Assembly (NCBI GenBank): GCA_903813345.2
Contig: CAIIXF020000007.1
Coordinates: 4,717,730 to 4,781,729, forward strand
DNA: 64,000 nucleotides
Origin: Owenia fusiformis
Taxonomy: Eukaryota > Annelida > Polychaeta > Sabellida > Oweniidae
Reading direction: 5' to 3'
A program made the position numbers and the translations under genes. Below are positions 11,301-22,308 of this stretch, piece after piece (position 1 is the first letter of the stretch; every line of letters starts with the position of its first letter). Under the pieces are notes generated by a model, which was not told the DNA's origin, searched no databases, and saw nothing but the letters and a program-made list of their open reading frames with translations.

Positions 11301-14300
11301 CGTTAGATCATGGTTTTGGGATATATAGGGTCTACCTTTCTTATGACAGATTTACACTTACAGTTTGCTTTTCTTGTTGGGTTTCCTTAAAGTTTTTAGT
11401 CACCCTTCCCTTTTGGCATTTGTGCTTATATATTTAGACTCGTGGAGGCTATACTTATCCTGGGCTCTGAATGCTTTAGCAATCAAATGATCTGAAGGCT
11501 CTATCATCTTGGACTCTGGAGACAGATCCCACGTTATATCTGGAAGCTATGCCATCTTAGACTCGTGAAGACTGTGCCTATTTTAGCCTCTGGATGCTAC
11601 AGCAATCATAGCCTCTGAAGGCTGTATCATCTTAGACTCTGGAAACTGATCGATCCCATGTTATATCTAGAGACTGTACCATCTTAGACACATAGAGGCT
11701 GTACCATCTTAGCCTCATTGAGGCTGTGCCCATCCTAGGCTCTGAATGATATAGCAACCATAGCCTCTGAAAGCTGTACCATCTTATACTCTGGAGACTG
11801 ATCCCATGTTATATCTGGAGGCTGTACCATCTAAGGGTCTGAAGGCTGTACCATCTTAGACTTATGGAGGCTGTACCCATTCTAGGCTCTGACTGCTATA
11901 GCAATCTTAGGTTCTGAATGTTGTATCATCCTTGACTCTGGATGCTGAATACATATTACACACTAGAGGCTGTATTATATTAGATTCTTGAGACTGCATT
12001 AATCTTATACTCTAGAGGCTGAACCAACTTGGGCTCTTCTGAACTATTTCATGTTCTCGGGTTCTACCATATTAGGCTATTGGATGATGTGTTCTTGGTA
12101 TTGAAGCACACCATATACGCTCGGGGTTAAGTCATATTCCATGTTATAAAATAAGTGTTTTCAAAACATATTGCACTACACTATTTGCGTTTATTATGCT
12201 CTGTTACTATGGCAACCCCTTGACCAATCATGTACAGACTCACCATATTAAAGAATAACATCAGTATCCATGAGCCCTATAAATATTTAAACTGTGACTG
12301 ATTTTGTAAAAATAACTGTTTTAGGAAATTATCACTGAAAAGTACCATGCCCATTTTTATTGTATTATTAGTATTGTGTTATTTTGCCCTTAAATTCCAA
12401 ATGTATTTTGGAATGGGATTATATGTAACGTTAATATTTCCAAGATTCAATCATTTTTCTCTCATTCAACAGAAGATTTTAGTTAGATATTGCTCTTGGC
12501 CATGGTAAGGTCGTTATTCACCTGTCGGGATAATATGGGTAATATCCCTCGGATGATATCGATATTTTCGATGATATCGAAATATTGATAACATCCTTGT
12601 GATATTCCCCATATCAAATCCCTCCTAGTGAATAACTTCTTTTTATTCCATAATACTACTGTTTTCCCAGGGAAATATGAAGGAATAAAAATCGTATTGA
12701 ATCGTATTACATGAAAAAATCGTATTGTCCCCGGGAAAAAAATCGTATTGGAGCGTATTACATGGAAAAATCGTATTATCCCCGGGACAAAAATCGTATT
12801 GGAACATAGTAACCTATTTTTTGCTTTCCCGGTTATTTTTAACCTTTACTAATTGATAAAAGAATTATCCAAATGTAACATTTTAAGGAGGAATGTATTA
12901 TGGAATAAATAGGTTATTTCTGGTCGGTATTGAATATGGGTTTTATTCCTCCGAAAATATGATATTGACCTTGGGAAATATGATATTAACACTCGGTCGC
13001 TGCGCTCCCTCGGTCAATATCATATTACCCTTCGGTCAATATCATATTGTCCCTCGGAATAAAACCCATATTCAATCCCTCCCAGTAAATAACCTATATT
13101 TATTCCATAATAACATGTTTCCCAGGGAAAATAACAGGGAATAAAATTGATATTAAAAAAATCCCGTATTGGATTCTAAACCAAAGTAATTAATATTATT
13201 GTTTGAAATTTTGGTAGTATATTCGCAACATCTATCTATTTCACATATATTCCGTGTTTTTCATCCTGACCCCCAGGGGCCGTGTATGTGGGGTCAGGAA
13301 AACAGAAATTTTCGCTAATTTTTAGATCTTTCTGAAGTATAGCTTTATTATACTCAAATGAAAGGCAAATAAGAGTAGATTGCAAATATTGTATCTTTTT
13401 TCTGATTCGATCCTTGTAAAATTCAAAATGGCCGCGTCTAATGTACGATTTCGCAATAATTTTTCGATCCCTTCAAAGTATGGCTATATAATACTCAAAT
13501 TGAAGGAATTTTGGAGTAGATCACAATTATGGTATTATTTTTCAGATTTGTGCCTCAGAAAATTCAAAATTTCAAAATGGATTTTTTCAAGATGGCCGCC
13601 GCTTTAAAAATGACGGGACTTTTTCGCAAAAATCATAAATTTTTCATTCTAAACCAAAGTAATTAATATTATTGTTTGAAATTTTGGTAGTATATTCGCA
13701 ACATGTATCTATTTCACAGATATTCCGTGTTTTTCATCCTGACCCCCAGGGGCCGTGTATCAGGAAAACAGAAATTTTCGCTAATTTTTAGATTTTTCTG
13801 AAGTATAGCTTTATTATACTCAAATGAAAGGCAATTAAGAGTAGATTGCAAATATTGTATCTTTTTTCTGATTCGAGCCTCGTAAAATTCAAAATGGCCA
13901 TCTTATGTACGATTTCGCAATAATTTTTCGATCCCTTCAAAGTAAGGCTATATAATACTCAAATTGAAGGAATTTTGGAGTAGATCACAATTATGGTATT
14001 ATTTTTCAGATTTGTACCTCAGAAAATTCAAAATGGCTGCTTTGCAGGAATTCGCAATTCTAAAATCTAAATTTACAATTTTTACCAAAGTAATGAGTAT
14101 AATTGATTGGAATTCGGTTATTGATATTTTGTTCGTTGGGATTTGCTACTCCGCGGAGTTGCCATTATCTAGTTTATATTTTTAATTAAAACTTGTAATA
14201 AAGTTGAAAATGTTATATAATAAATTGTATCATTTTATGTCACAATCATTGGGTGATATTTTCCTTGGCTAATATCATATTTCATATTCCATCCCTCCCA

Positions 14301-17300
14301 TTAAATAACCTCTATATAGCAAACACTTATTTATTACTTATTTATTTCATCACGTGTACACTTATCCAAAAAAAGTAAATGATGCCATTTTTGATTATAC
14401 AACAAGATTTACTTAAATATCAACTCATCCTCCGAAGCAGGTGTCCAGAATCCGTACCTCCTTCTTTCCCCCTGCTATAACCAATATGGAAGCGCCCGAT
14501 AAAACTGAATCACATGATCTAACTATGCACCGATGACGTATGTATGCATGATTGCTGTCGCAATGTTGCGACAGCGACAGCGAATCAAATTGCGAGTTCT
14601 TAATCGGGGAAATAGTCCATGGTATGAAATCTCTAGAACATCTAATAAAGGAGCTTTATTATTTGACCTAACATTAATATACCTCCATATGTTCTATAAT
14701 TTTTTTTATTATAACCGTTTAATATACTTCCAGCTTTTAGACTGAATTATGCCTGCCATTAACAGAGGTCAGAATATTAACAAAAAATAAAATCCCAATT
14801 TTTCACAATTTGGAGTACACAATGCAACAAAAAATAATACAAAATGATTTTAAATATATGATTAAGGTTTCTAAGCTATGAGTTTGAGGTTATTTTTCTT
14901 ATCAATACCAAAAAATTATGAAATACGTGTATCGACGATTTGTATTGTTTCCCAGGTATTAAAAAGATAAATGCTACAAATGAATCACTTTTATATTAGA
15001 ATGACAAATGCTTAAATTATGCTAGTTTTTCACAAAATGGGTCTCAATACGTATTGAGAATGGACTTTTATTCAGCGGTGAACATTATCAATAAAGGAGG
15101 GCCTCTTGCTCTTCCTTGACTAATTGGGACTACAGCTAAAATTCTATTTCTCGTAGTTAGATATAGCTCAGTTGCTTATAAAACAACCATCAAGACTTGG
15201 TCGAATTCATGAATAATTGAGAAAAATTGTAAAAATATTTTATAAAACATGAACAATAATTTGTTGTTTGACCCCTTGCAAGTATATGGAAAAATTCTGG
15301 TAATAAAATGTTTTGAATGGTAAGAAAACTAATATGTTCCCAAACATAAATTACCTAAATATTCCACACAACCTTGTTGAATCTGCTTGGCTCATATTTG
15401 AAAAATCAAAGAAAATCTGAAAACACACTTGCGTAACTACACTAATTAAACACCGGCATCTACAGTAAAATTATAGTATATTTTTACATTACGATAATCT
15501 ATTTTTGTACGTATGCTTAGCGCTTAGAATAACGGTCTGTGTCTTATAAAATGTATAAAAGTTCGAATCAAAATATTTACGTTTTTTGACCCCTTGTGAT
15601 GAAAGACATTTTTCGACCCGAAAGCCGGAAGTTTTTCAAATGGTATTTTAAAAGAATCAAGACATATGTACATCCATAAATATTGCTGCGCTATAGTGTG
15701 CTACGGATCATTCATATTCGGAAGTCACACCATGGACTAAAATGCTAACTGCTTATCGCAGGGGGGGGGGGAAGAAGATATTCTGGATTTTGAAGGCCTG
15801 TAATTGGAGGATGATATCAACTAAAATTTATAGTTAACAGGTGAAGCTTTGTCAGAAGGCCACCCCATGTTGAATAAAGCCATTAAATTAGACAAAATAG
15901 ATGCAGAACTAAGTACGAGTTACATGCTCTTGACGATCACAGACAAAATACCATTACTGGATAAAATGACGTTTATACCTGCAATACGTAAAGTGAAAGA
16001 ATATACACAGATTTTGGATAGCTTAATCAATTTCTGGACAGGTTTCGAGGTAAGGAACTCCGTTTTAAAATATACATTACCCACAATGCAACACTTTCCT
16101 TATTAAATATACATGTCATGATATAGGCCTAGGGAGAAAATCAATAAACTCGAGGCCTGTGTTACACTTGCTAACTGTATATTGAATGCTCTAACTATGC
16201 TAGAATATTTAGGGGGGTTCACTATCACTTTAGACAACTTTGGCCTGAATATGGCCCCTGGGATATGGCCGAAATCACTTGAAAAGTGGCCAGAATGGTG
16301 AAAAACTGCATGATTTTGAAAACTTTTGGCCGGGGGGGGGCTATCGGGTACTGTTCACTCAAGATTTTGCATCCTTTTAAAAATACTTTCAGGCTACATA
16401 TGACAAGAATAATATGCGAGGACTCTACGATGTTGTTTATAAAGCATACCTTGAATCAGAGAGCTCGGAAGAGGGAACAAAGCTTTCATACACAAATGTG
16501 AAGTACCTTATGTACGAGTTATATCTTGCAGGTTTGTAAAATGTGTAATATGTCCTCTGTTTTATTATCCCATTGATCAAAGCTCGGGGACATAGAGAAG
16601 GTCTCCGTCCGTCCATATGTACGTCCGTCTGTCCGGGCAATAACTCAAATACCGTTGGCTCAATATCGTTAATATTTTATACGTTTATGTTAGTACAAGT
16701 TCTGTTCGAAAGCCGATTTTGAAAATGGTTGCCGGTTTCGAAATGGCCGCCATTTTAGTGTCAATTTTACAGCATTTTAGAACAACAAATAAAACTGCAA
16801 TATTAATATGTTTTAAATGTAAAAATGTATAGGATATGCATTAACTTTAAAATGTATTTATTTAGAAAAACTTGGTGGCCGTTACACGCTATTCTAGATG
16901 ACCTATCGATATAAATTAGTTTTGCATTTGAAAGTTTAAACTTTCTGTGTGAATTGAAAATTGAAAACATTTATCGGATATGCACTACCTCACTACTACA
17001 AGTGGTGCGGATATCCGTCACTTTACGATGTAGCACATTTTTTATTAATATTTCCCATTTTGTATAAAATATAACTGAGTGCCTTAATTTGTTAAATATC
17101 ACGAATTCAAATTCAAAAATGACCGTTAAAGTCCGCATCGCAGAATGTGGTAGCGCCAAATAAAAGGTTGGGCCAATAAATTTGCAGGATATTGCAAATT
17201 AAACCAAACTATCAGTTTAATTGTAGGTATCATTACGACCAACAAAACAATATACGCCTTTGTTCATTTGATGGTGACATATCCTAATATTCAAAAACGA

Positions 17301-20300
17301 ATTCAGTCTCAAATTGATGAGGTCGTCAGTTCTCAGCGAAAACTCACAACAGAGGACAGACACAAGCTCCCTCTTTTGGAGGCTACTATTCACGAAGTGT
17401 TGCGATTTACATCCATCGTCCCGATGACTGTCCATAAAACAACAAAAGACACTAGCGTTGGAGGATTTGCAATTCCCAATGACACACAGGTAAAATCGCT
17501 GTGTACGTTGATCCAGTTTTGAGATATATTTGTCATTGGATGTCTAAAAGATATGTCAACTAGAAATTCTATTTTGACATTTTCTCGTTTAGGTTGAGGT
17601 CAAATGTCTATTTACGGTATGGTGAAATATTTTCAAAGATTCTCATACACCCTATGCAGACAGAGCCTGTGGGAAATATTGGGTGCGGCGCAAATGAGCG
17701 GAGGGTGCGGAGCTAACGGTCATTTTTGAATTTAAAATTGGGATATTTCTGAAACTAAGCCGTTTTGAGACTTCAAATATACCAAGATATGTGTATTTGA
17801 CACCAAATATCAATAAAATTGTGAAAATAGTAGTGCAATTCATTTTATAGCGACGCAGTATGCCTTAAACATTTCCCAGACCTATATATTTTGAGACTAT
17901 CCTTTTAATACTGCGTCCCCAGCATTCATAAAAAATGGTGTTCAAGATACACTACCCATGCAAATTATTTTTGCATCTTGGAAGCCAGGCAGTATCTGTG
18001 TGATTTTATAAAAATTCGGAAATGTTCTTCAGATATGAGCCCCTCTAAATATTGGGTGCGGAGCTACGTTTATGGAGCTGCTCCGCACCCAATATTTAGA
18101 GGGGCTCATATCTGAAGAACATTTCCGAATTTTTATAAAATCACACAGATACTGCCTGGCTTCCAAGATGCAAAAATAATTTGTATAGATAGTGCACCTT
18201 GAACACCATTTTTTATGAATGCTGGGGACTCAGTATTAAAAGGATAATTTCAAAATATATAGGTCTGGGAAAGGTTTAAGGCACACTGCGTCGCTATAGA
18301 ATGAATTGCGCTACAATTTTTACAATTGTATTGATATTTGGTGTCAAATACACATATCTTGGTATATTTGAAGTCCCAAAACGGCTTAGTTTCAGAAATA
18401 TCCCAAATTTAAATTCAAAAATAACCGTTAGCTCCGCACCCTCCGCTCATTTGCTCCGCACCCAATATTTCCCACAGGCTCTGTCTGCATAGGGTGTCAT
18501 AGCCTGACACTATACTTCAAGACATTGGTCTGGTACGCAGATGAATATTAATATTCTATTATTTTAGGTTTCTCAAAATAATCATATATGAAAATTGAAA
18601 ACTGACATGTAAAATATTTGTTCATTTAAGTACCCTTTGCATTCGTTTGACTTCACTTCTTAAAAGAGAGCTTCGTCTTCGTAGTTTAACTAGACTCTGC
18701 ACATCTTGATTCTCATGGTATTAGTTGCTCCAACCACTTGGCATTCGAAGATGGACTCTGCACGCAGGGTATCATTTAAGAGAAATCAGTAGTCAATGTT
18801 TAAGTAAAATATTCATTTTAAGGTATGGCCTATATTTACTTCGAATCACCACAATGCCGAGTATTTCATTGACCCATTGACGTTCAACCCAGATAGGTTC
18901 CTAGAGCAGGATGGTTCTCTATCACCTCCGGAGTCAAGAAAAATGTAAGATTAAATCTAGGATTAAAAGAAGTCTTGCAGCCTCACTATGCATATTTTCA
19001 AAATTTTTCGGCAAAATGAACTTAACCTTTGAATTTCATAGTATTTCCAATGGATTGATAAGTACTTTATCTTTCATTAGACATCAAAATATGCTCAAAC
19101 TGGCCACATCAAAGCTAACAATATTTTTTTGATCTGTCAAGTTTTTAACTATCAATTTATTACCAATGTCAATGAAAGATGGCGAAGTTGTTTAATTATA
19201 GTATATGATGCATTCATCTTTATAGAAGTTTTTTTAATCAAGAGTTATTTAAAAACATGCACTTAAAATATGCATGCACTACTAAATATCTCTGAACTTA
19301 GTGCTGTTTTCTACGTGAGTTACTTTTTCTCATATAAATGCAAATCAAGCTTTGTATCATATTTAACTGAGTGTGAATAACTTGTTTCAATGATTTTATC
19401 TTTTTTCTTTCTAAATTAAGCATAGCCATTGTGGGCCATTCTTAGTGTTTTGCTTAGCTTAAAGAGTTTGACCTTCATTAATAGTTTTGATTGTTGCTTT
19501 AAATAACACCAAATGCATAGCCTACTTTCAGACCTGTGGTCTTTGATACACCTTTGGACCCACATCCTTTGAGACTGGGTGCTCTTTCTTCTTTGAATAC
19601 TAGTATTTATACTATTTTTGATGTTATGGTTATTGGTTATTAAAGGTTGAATAAAGACTATAGAAGAAATTTGGGAGTCATTTTACCTTTTCCGAGCTAT
19701 TACTTAGTGCAACGTTTGGCCTAATGTCTTCTTCGCCATACCTATTTTCTTAAAATATATGCACTTGTCGACGAATACCACCAATCAGACTTGCAAATAG
19801 ACTTCTAAATAAGCAATTGAATGGTTGGACGTCCCGCAATTTGTTTTTTGAAACATTTCTAAATCTCCGCCATTTAAAATTCTTGCTGCAGCTGAGATAG
19901 GTAAGACCGCATGTTACAGTATAACCGCGGTTGTCTGATATAACCGTATGCATGGTACACGATATGACCGCCGTCAACGGTCTATTACCGGCGACTCTTG
20001 CAGTTAATCTGATCCACTGACGAAGAAAAATCAAAAAAAATCTAAGACTAAAACACCTCAAATCTGCCCATATTCAAGGTCTTCTTGACACGCGCATGGT
20101 ACGAAAAATGTATAAAGGAAACAGAATGTTGGTCAGAACGTTAGGTGAAAACGGGGCTGGAATCCGATGACAATATAACCGGGAAATCATTAAAAGGTAC
20201 GTGAGCATTTTTTCTGTCGATGTCGGGAGAAGATTCCCGGGGATTTAGGATGCCAGTGATTGTGAATATCGGCAGAAATTAGGTACGTTCGGGTTATCCC

Positions 20301-22155
20301 GTTCCAGACTATAGTCCTGTACTGAGCGCATACATTTGCCTGTACGATTTCAACTTGGGAGAATTATCTACGCCCCTTCCACTTAAGAAACCTACCTCAA
20401 TGCATTCTAGAACTCAAAATGTAACTTCTAATATATTGGAACCGCCGATTGTCTGGGTTAGTTGGCAGAACGAGGTCTTTTTGTTTCTTATGGCTCTTTT
20501 GGTCGAAGTTTAAGATGGCGATTATAACCGAACTTTTCAGTAATAGCACAAGGAGGATTGGCTCCCAGAGTGCAGCATCGATATTCTGTACCATATATGG
20601 GCATGTCGTGCTACAAAATTTGAATTCCAACGACCGCCATTTTGTTCACTTCAACATTTGAATTGTGAATTTTGGTCTTATTTCCTAACGAAAAATTCCA
20701 AAACTCACAAGAAATGATCGAGATATTGGTTCGAATATTTTGAACTGTTTATTTTGAATTTATAATCGGTTATAATTTCAGAAAATAACGACATTATTTC
20801 GGCGTTTTCATTGTTGGAAAATATCGACTTCGATTCTGGGAGCCAATCCTCCTTGGTAATAGCACGAACTTGGTATTTCGTTACGTCACTTCCGTGTAAA
20901 ATGGATTTGTGTCCGTTAAGAGGGAATTTCGAAAATTTCGGACAATATTTTCAATATTTACTGCCATGTCGACATCCTATGCTCTTAACTGTATACCGAA
21001 TGGTTAAACCGTGAATGTTTCTTACCGGAAACGAATCCATTTAAACACGGAAGTGACGTAACGAAATACCAAGTTCGTGCTATTACGGAAAAGTTCGGGA
21101 AATTCCGTTATAACCGCCATCTTAATCGAACTTCGACCAAAAGAGCCATAAGAAACAAAAATACCTCGTTCTGCCAACTAACCCAGACAATCGGCGGTTC
21201 CAATATATTAGAAGTTACATTTTGAGTTCTAGAATGCATTGAGGTAGGTTTCTTAAGTGGAAGGGGCGTAGATAATTCTACCAAGTTGTAATCGTACAGG
21301 CAAATGTATGCGCTCAGTACAGGACTATAGTCTTGAAACGGGATAACGTTCGGGAGTTTTCTTTAGCTAATGAAAATAGATGTTAGCCTTGATGAAATAT
21401 TCAAAATTCGATATATTTTGACACCAGGACCATGATCGTTGGATACGTCTCTGCACTATTTAACCTTTAATTTACTCTTCAACATGTATCGTCATGGCTT
21501 GAATGAGATGTCCCTTTGCCTTTGTGTTAAATGGTCTTGGATCATTCTGATTTATCAGAGTCCCTCTTTATCTAACGTTTTTGAGAGAACTATTCCAAAA
21601 GGATAGTAAAGGCTGTGGATCCCACAATGGTCTTGGATTGTGATATAAAACATGAATGGTTGGTGGGGGGGGGGGGTATAAGCATTGTTAATTTTCACGT
21701 TAAATTATTGTTTGGGATAGTTAGAGTTTGTTTCCCTAATGACTGGTGTACTTTTGGATGTTTTCTTTTTTTGCTATGCTGTTTTTTTGTAACAATTTTT
21801 GGTCTTTTCCCTTTGGCACATGTGCATACGTATTTTGCTACCATTTTGTGCAATGTAATCAAGATTCTTTAAATCCTATAAATTACTTCAATGCTGCTAC
21901 TTTTACAGGTTGATGCCATTTGGAGCAGGAACACGAAACTGCATTGGAGAAGTATTCGCCAGAATGAGGCTATTTTTATTCACTGCGAGCCTGTTACAAA
22001 GATTCACACTTCTTCAACCAACGAAAGGAAAGTTTGGAATTATTGATCCTAAATCAGAGGAATACCTCAAGATGACGCCATGCATCTGTCCAAGTTACAA
22101 GATCAGGGCAATCCCAAGAGCATGGGGGATATATTATCCCAAGAAGAAAACATAA
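8067..22155 (+). CDS. Cytochrome P450, microsomal type (seven exons, complete)
   Basis: Joining 8067-8331, 9210-9487, 15834-16049, 16393-16531, 17227-17489, 18823-18944 and 21909-22155 gives 1530 nt, 509 residues plus stop, with every junction GT/AG and in phase. Visible features are an N-terminal membrane anchor (residues 2-18), the proline-rich hinge [12 protein letters not shown], an I-helix AGIITT (299-304), the K-helix ExxR as EVLR (356-359), FNPDRF (PERF region), and the heme loop [10 protein letters not shown] with Cys439 as thiolate ligand. The length and hinge are typical of ER-bound P450s that oxidise small lipophilic substrates with electrons from P450 reductase. The I-helix lacks the usual acidic residue, and the helix-C tryptophan appears to be leucine. 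The family number is not assigned and the substrate is unknown. Confidence 0.94.
9210..9487 (+). CDS. P450 exon 2 (B to E helix)
   Basis: Follows TTTCCAG and starts [13 protein letters not shown], a typical B-helix segment. It includes the helix-C region [13 protein letters not shown] and ends in phase 0 before GTAAGC. Confidence 0.92.
9566..9612. repeat. Fragment of the short TACCCT MITE
   Basis: The core CACTTCTTAAAAGAGA with flanking bases matches the interiors of the two complete copies at 18631-18771 and 58777-58880. No ends are visible. Confidence 0.5.
10068..10276. mobile_element. Small MITE with GGCGGATC-type ends
   Basis: The left end has CACTGGCGGATATG and a G run; the right end has a C run followed by CAGATCCGCCCCTG, its inverted counterpart. 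The interior repeats GGGCC/GGCCC-rich text. No coding capacity. Ends of the form CAGGGGCGGATC resemble non-autonomous hAT elements, but no clean target duplication is visible. Confidence 0.55.
10545..12090. repeat. Diverged tandem repeat, about 25-bp unit, in P450 intron 2
   Basis: The unit is close to GAGGCTGTACCATCTTAGAC with a short spacer. It recurs dozens of times with substitutions and length changes at 10545-10980 and again at 11440-12030. A dispersed repeat (about 11000-11430) interrupts the array. Confidence 0.75.
11000..11435. repeat. Dispersed repeat, copy 1
   Basis: Text such as TACTAGTATCTACAACTATT, TTCTTCAACATGTATTG and GGTCCTGGATTGTGATATA reappears in the same order at 19550-19650 and 21475-21660. 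In the second place it is split by inserted DNA. Confidence 0.65.
12512..13101. mobile_element. Palindromic MITEs of the GGTTATTTACTGGGAGGGAT family
   Basis: Two foldback units lie close together. 12512-12637 begins GTTATTCACCTGTCGGGAT and ends with the inverse of GTTATTCACTAGGAGGGAT. 12906-13101 begins TAGGTTATTTCTGGTCGG and ends with the inverse of TAGGTTATTTACTGGGAGGG. Both carry inverted AATATGGG and TATTCC blocks. Between them are three direct repeats of AAATCGTATTG with CCCCGGGA. Half-copies lie near 14250-14315 and 39690-39810. Confidence 0.65.
13167..14085. repeat. Direct duplication of a block of about 470 bp
   Basis: The block starting CTAAACCAAAGTAATTAATA at 13171 restarts at about 13650 with high identity. 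Shared text includes CATCCTGACCCCCAGGGGCC, GTAGATTGCAAATATTGTAT and GGAGTAGATCACAATTATGG. The second copy has small deletions. Confidence 0.75.
14440..15822. repeat. Dispersed repeat family also present at 25060-25360 and 48890-49030
   Basis: 14500-14625 (GAATCACATGATCTAACTAT, TGCGAGTTCTTAATCGGGGA) and 15745-15822 (CTAACTGCTTATCGCAGGGG, ATTCTGGATTTTGAAGG) together match one continuous stretch at 25085-25250. About 1.1 kb of other AT-rich sequence separates the two halves here, so this copy appears to be split. Confidence 0.55.
15834..16049 (+). CDS. P450 exon 3 (F-G region)
   Basis: The acceptor is ATTTATAG at 15831-15833; this choice keeps phase 0 and gives [14 protein letters not shown] second AG seven bases downstream would break the frame. 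It ends FWTGFE before GTAAGG. Confidence 0.85.
16393..16531 (+). CDS. P450 exon 4 (H helix to start of I helix)
   Basis: Follows ACTTTCAG; encodes [15 protein letters not shown] through MYELYLA and ends one base into the I-helix glycine codon. Confidence 0.88.
16550..16650. repeat. Low-complexity GTCCGTCC-rich segment
   Basis: CCGTCCGTCCATATGTACGT followed by CCGTCTGTCCGGGCAATAAC lies in P450 intron 4. It resembles a common dispersed repeat and shows no coding signal. Confidence 0.3.
17227..17489 (+). CDS. P450 exon 5 (I helix to K helix)
   Basis: Follows ATTGTAG; encodes [12 protein letters not shown], the J helix, EVLR and [10 protein letters not shown], ending in phase 0 before GTAAAA. 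Confidence 0.93.
17647..18497. mobile_element. 851-bp hairpin element, copy 1 (P450 intron 5)
   Basis: A near-perfect palindrome with arms of about 420 bp around a centre near 18070. Ends read ACACCCTATGCAGACAGAGC on both sides (inverted), with a 3-bp duplication CAT (17644-17646, 18498-18500). The motif AATATTGGGTGCGG occurs near the ends and again at the centre of the palindrome. Compared by eye, all 851 bases match the copy at 31007-31857. The open frames inside it are mirror-image repeat sequence, not genes. Confidence 0.9.
18631..18771. mobile_element. Short TACCCT...AGGGTA MITE, copy in P450 intron 5
   Basis: It begins TACCCTTTGCATTCG and ends CACGCAGGGTA. It is flanked by an 8-bp duplication CATTTAAG (18623-18630 and 18773-18780), with one extra base at the right end. 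The interior contains GACTTCACTTCTTAAAAGAG. An 8-bp duplication suggests a hAT-type non-autonomous element. Confidence 0.75.
18823..18944 (+). CDS. P450 exon 6 (PERF region)
   Basis: Follows TTTTAAG; encodes [18 protein letters not shown] and FNPDRF, ending two bases into a methionine codon before GTAAGA. Confidence 0.92.
19540..21880. repeat. Dispersed repeat, copy 2, split by inserted DNA (P450 intron 6)
   Basis: 19550-19760 and 21355-21660 together match material at 11090-11250 and at 43680-43980. For example, GACATACCTATTTTCTTAAAA corresponds to 19728-19755, and ATAGATGTTAGTCTTGATGA corresponds to 21370-21395. The DNA between is a later insertion. 21545-21632 also matches 61868-61953 almost base for base. 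Confidence 0.6.
20287..21352. mobile_element. Composite foldback element with nested inverted repeats
   Basis: The outer arms of about 250 bp (20287-20540 versus 21095-21352) are inverted copies, sharing ACTATAGTCCTGTACTGAGC and CCGCCGATTGTCTGGGTTAG. Inside, TCTGGGAGCCAATCCTCCTT at 20838 is the inverse of 20550-20572, and a third inverted pair (20860-20905 versus 21030-21090) carries CACGGAAGTGACGTAACGAA. No transposase is visible. Confidence 0.75.
21909..22155 (+). CDS. P450 exon 7 (heme loop and C-terminus)
   Basis: Follows TTTTACAG; encodes [17 protein letters not shown] and the L helix, then a lysine-rich C-terminus (YYPKKKT) and a TAA stop. Confidence 0.94.
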
Positions 22156-22308
22156 TACTTGTCACAAACAAACACCATATTCATACTTAAACATCATATA
22201 CAGATATACATAAATAATTGATTCTGGTAAAATTATATTTGTAACAATCTACTCTCATTATCTTTTACAAAGCATAAGGGCAGATATGCTGACATAGTAG
22301 TCCATATA

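Noticed and set aside
15841-16049. P450 exon 3 starting at 15841 after AACAG
   Set aside because: That acceptor gives the wrong phase relative to exon 2; the AG at 15832-15833 keeps the frame and the family-like sequence.
17652-18492. 63-codon frames on both strands, repeated at 31012-31852
   Set aside because: They are the two arms of the 851-bp hairpin read in mirror image; no gene features.
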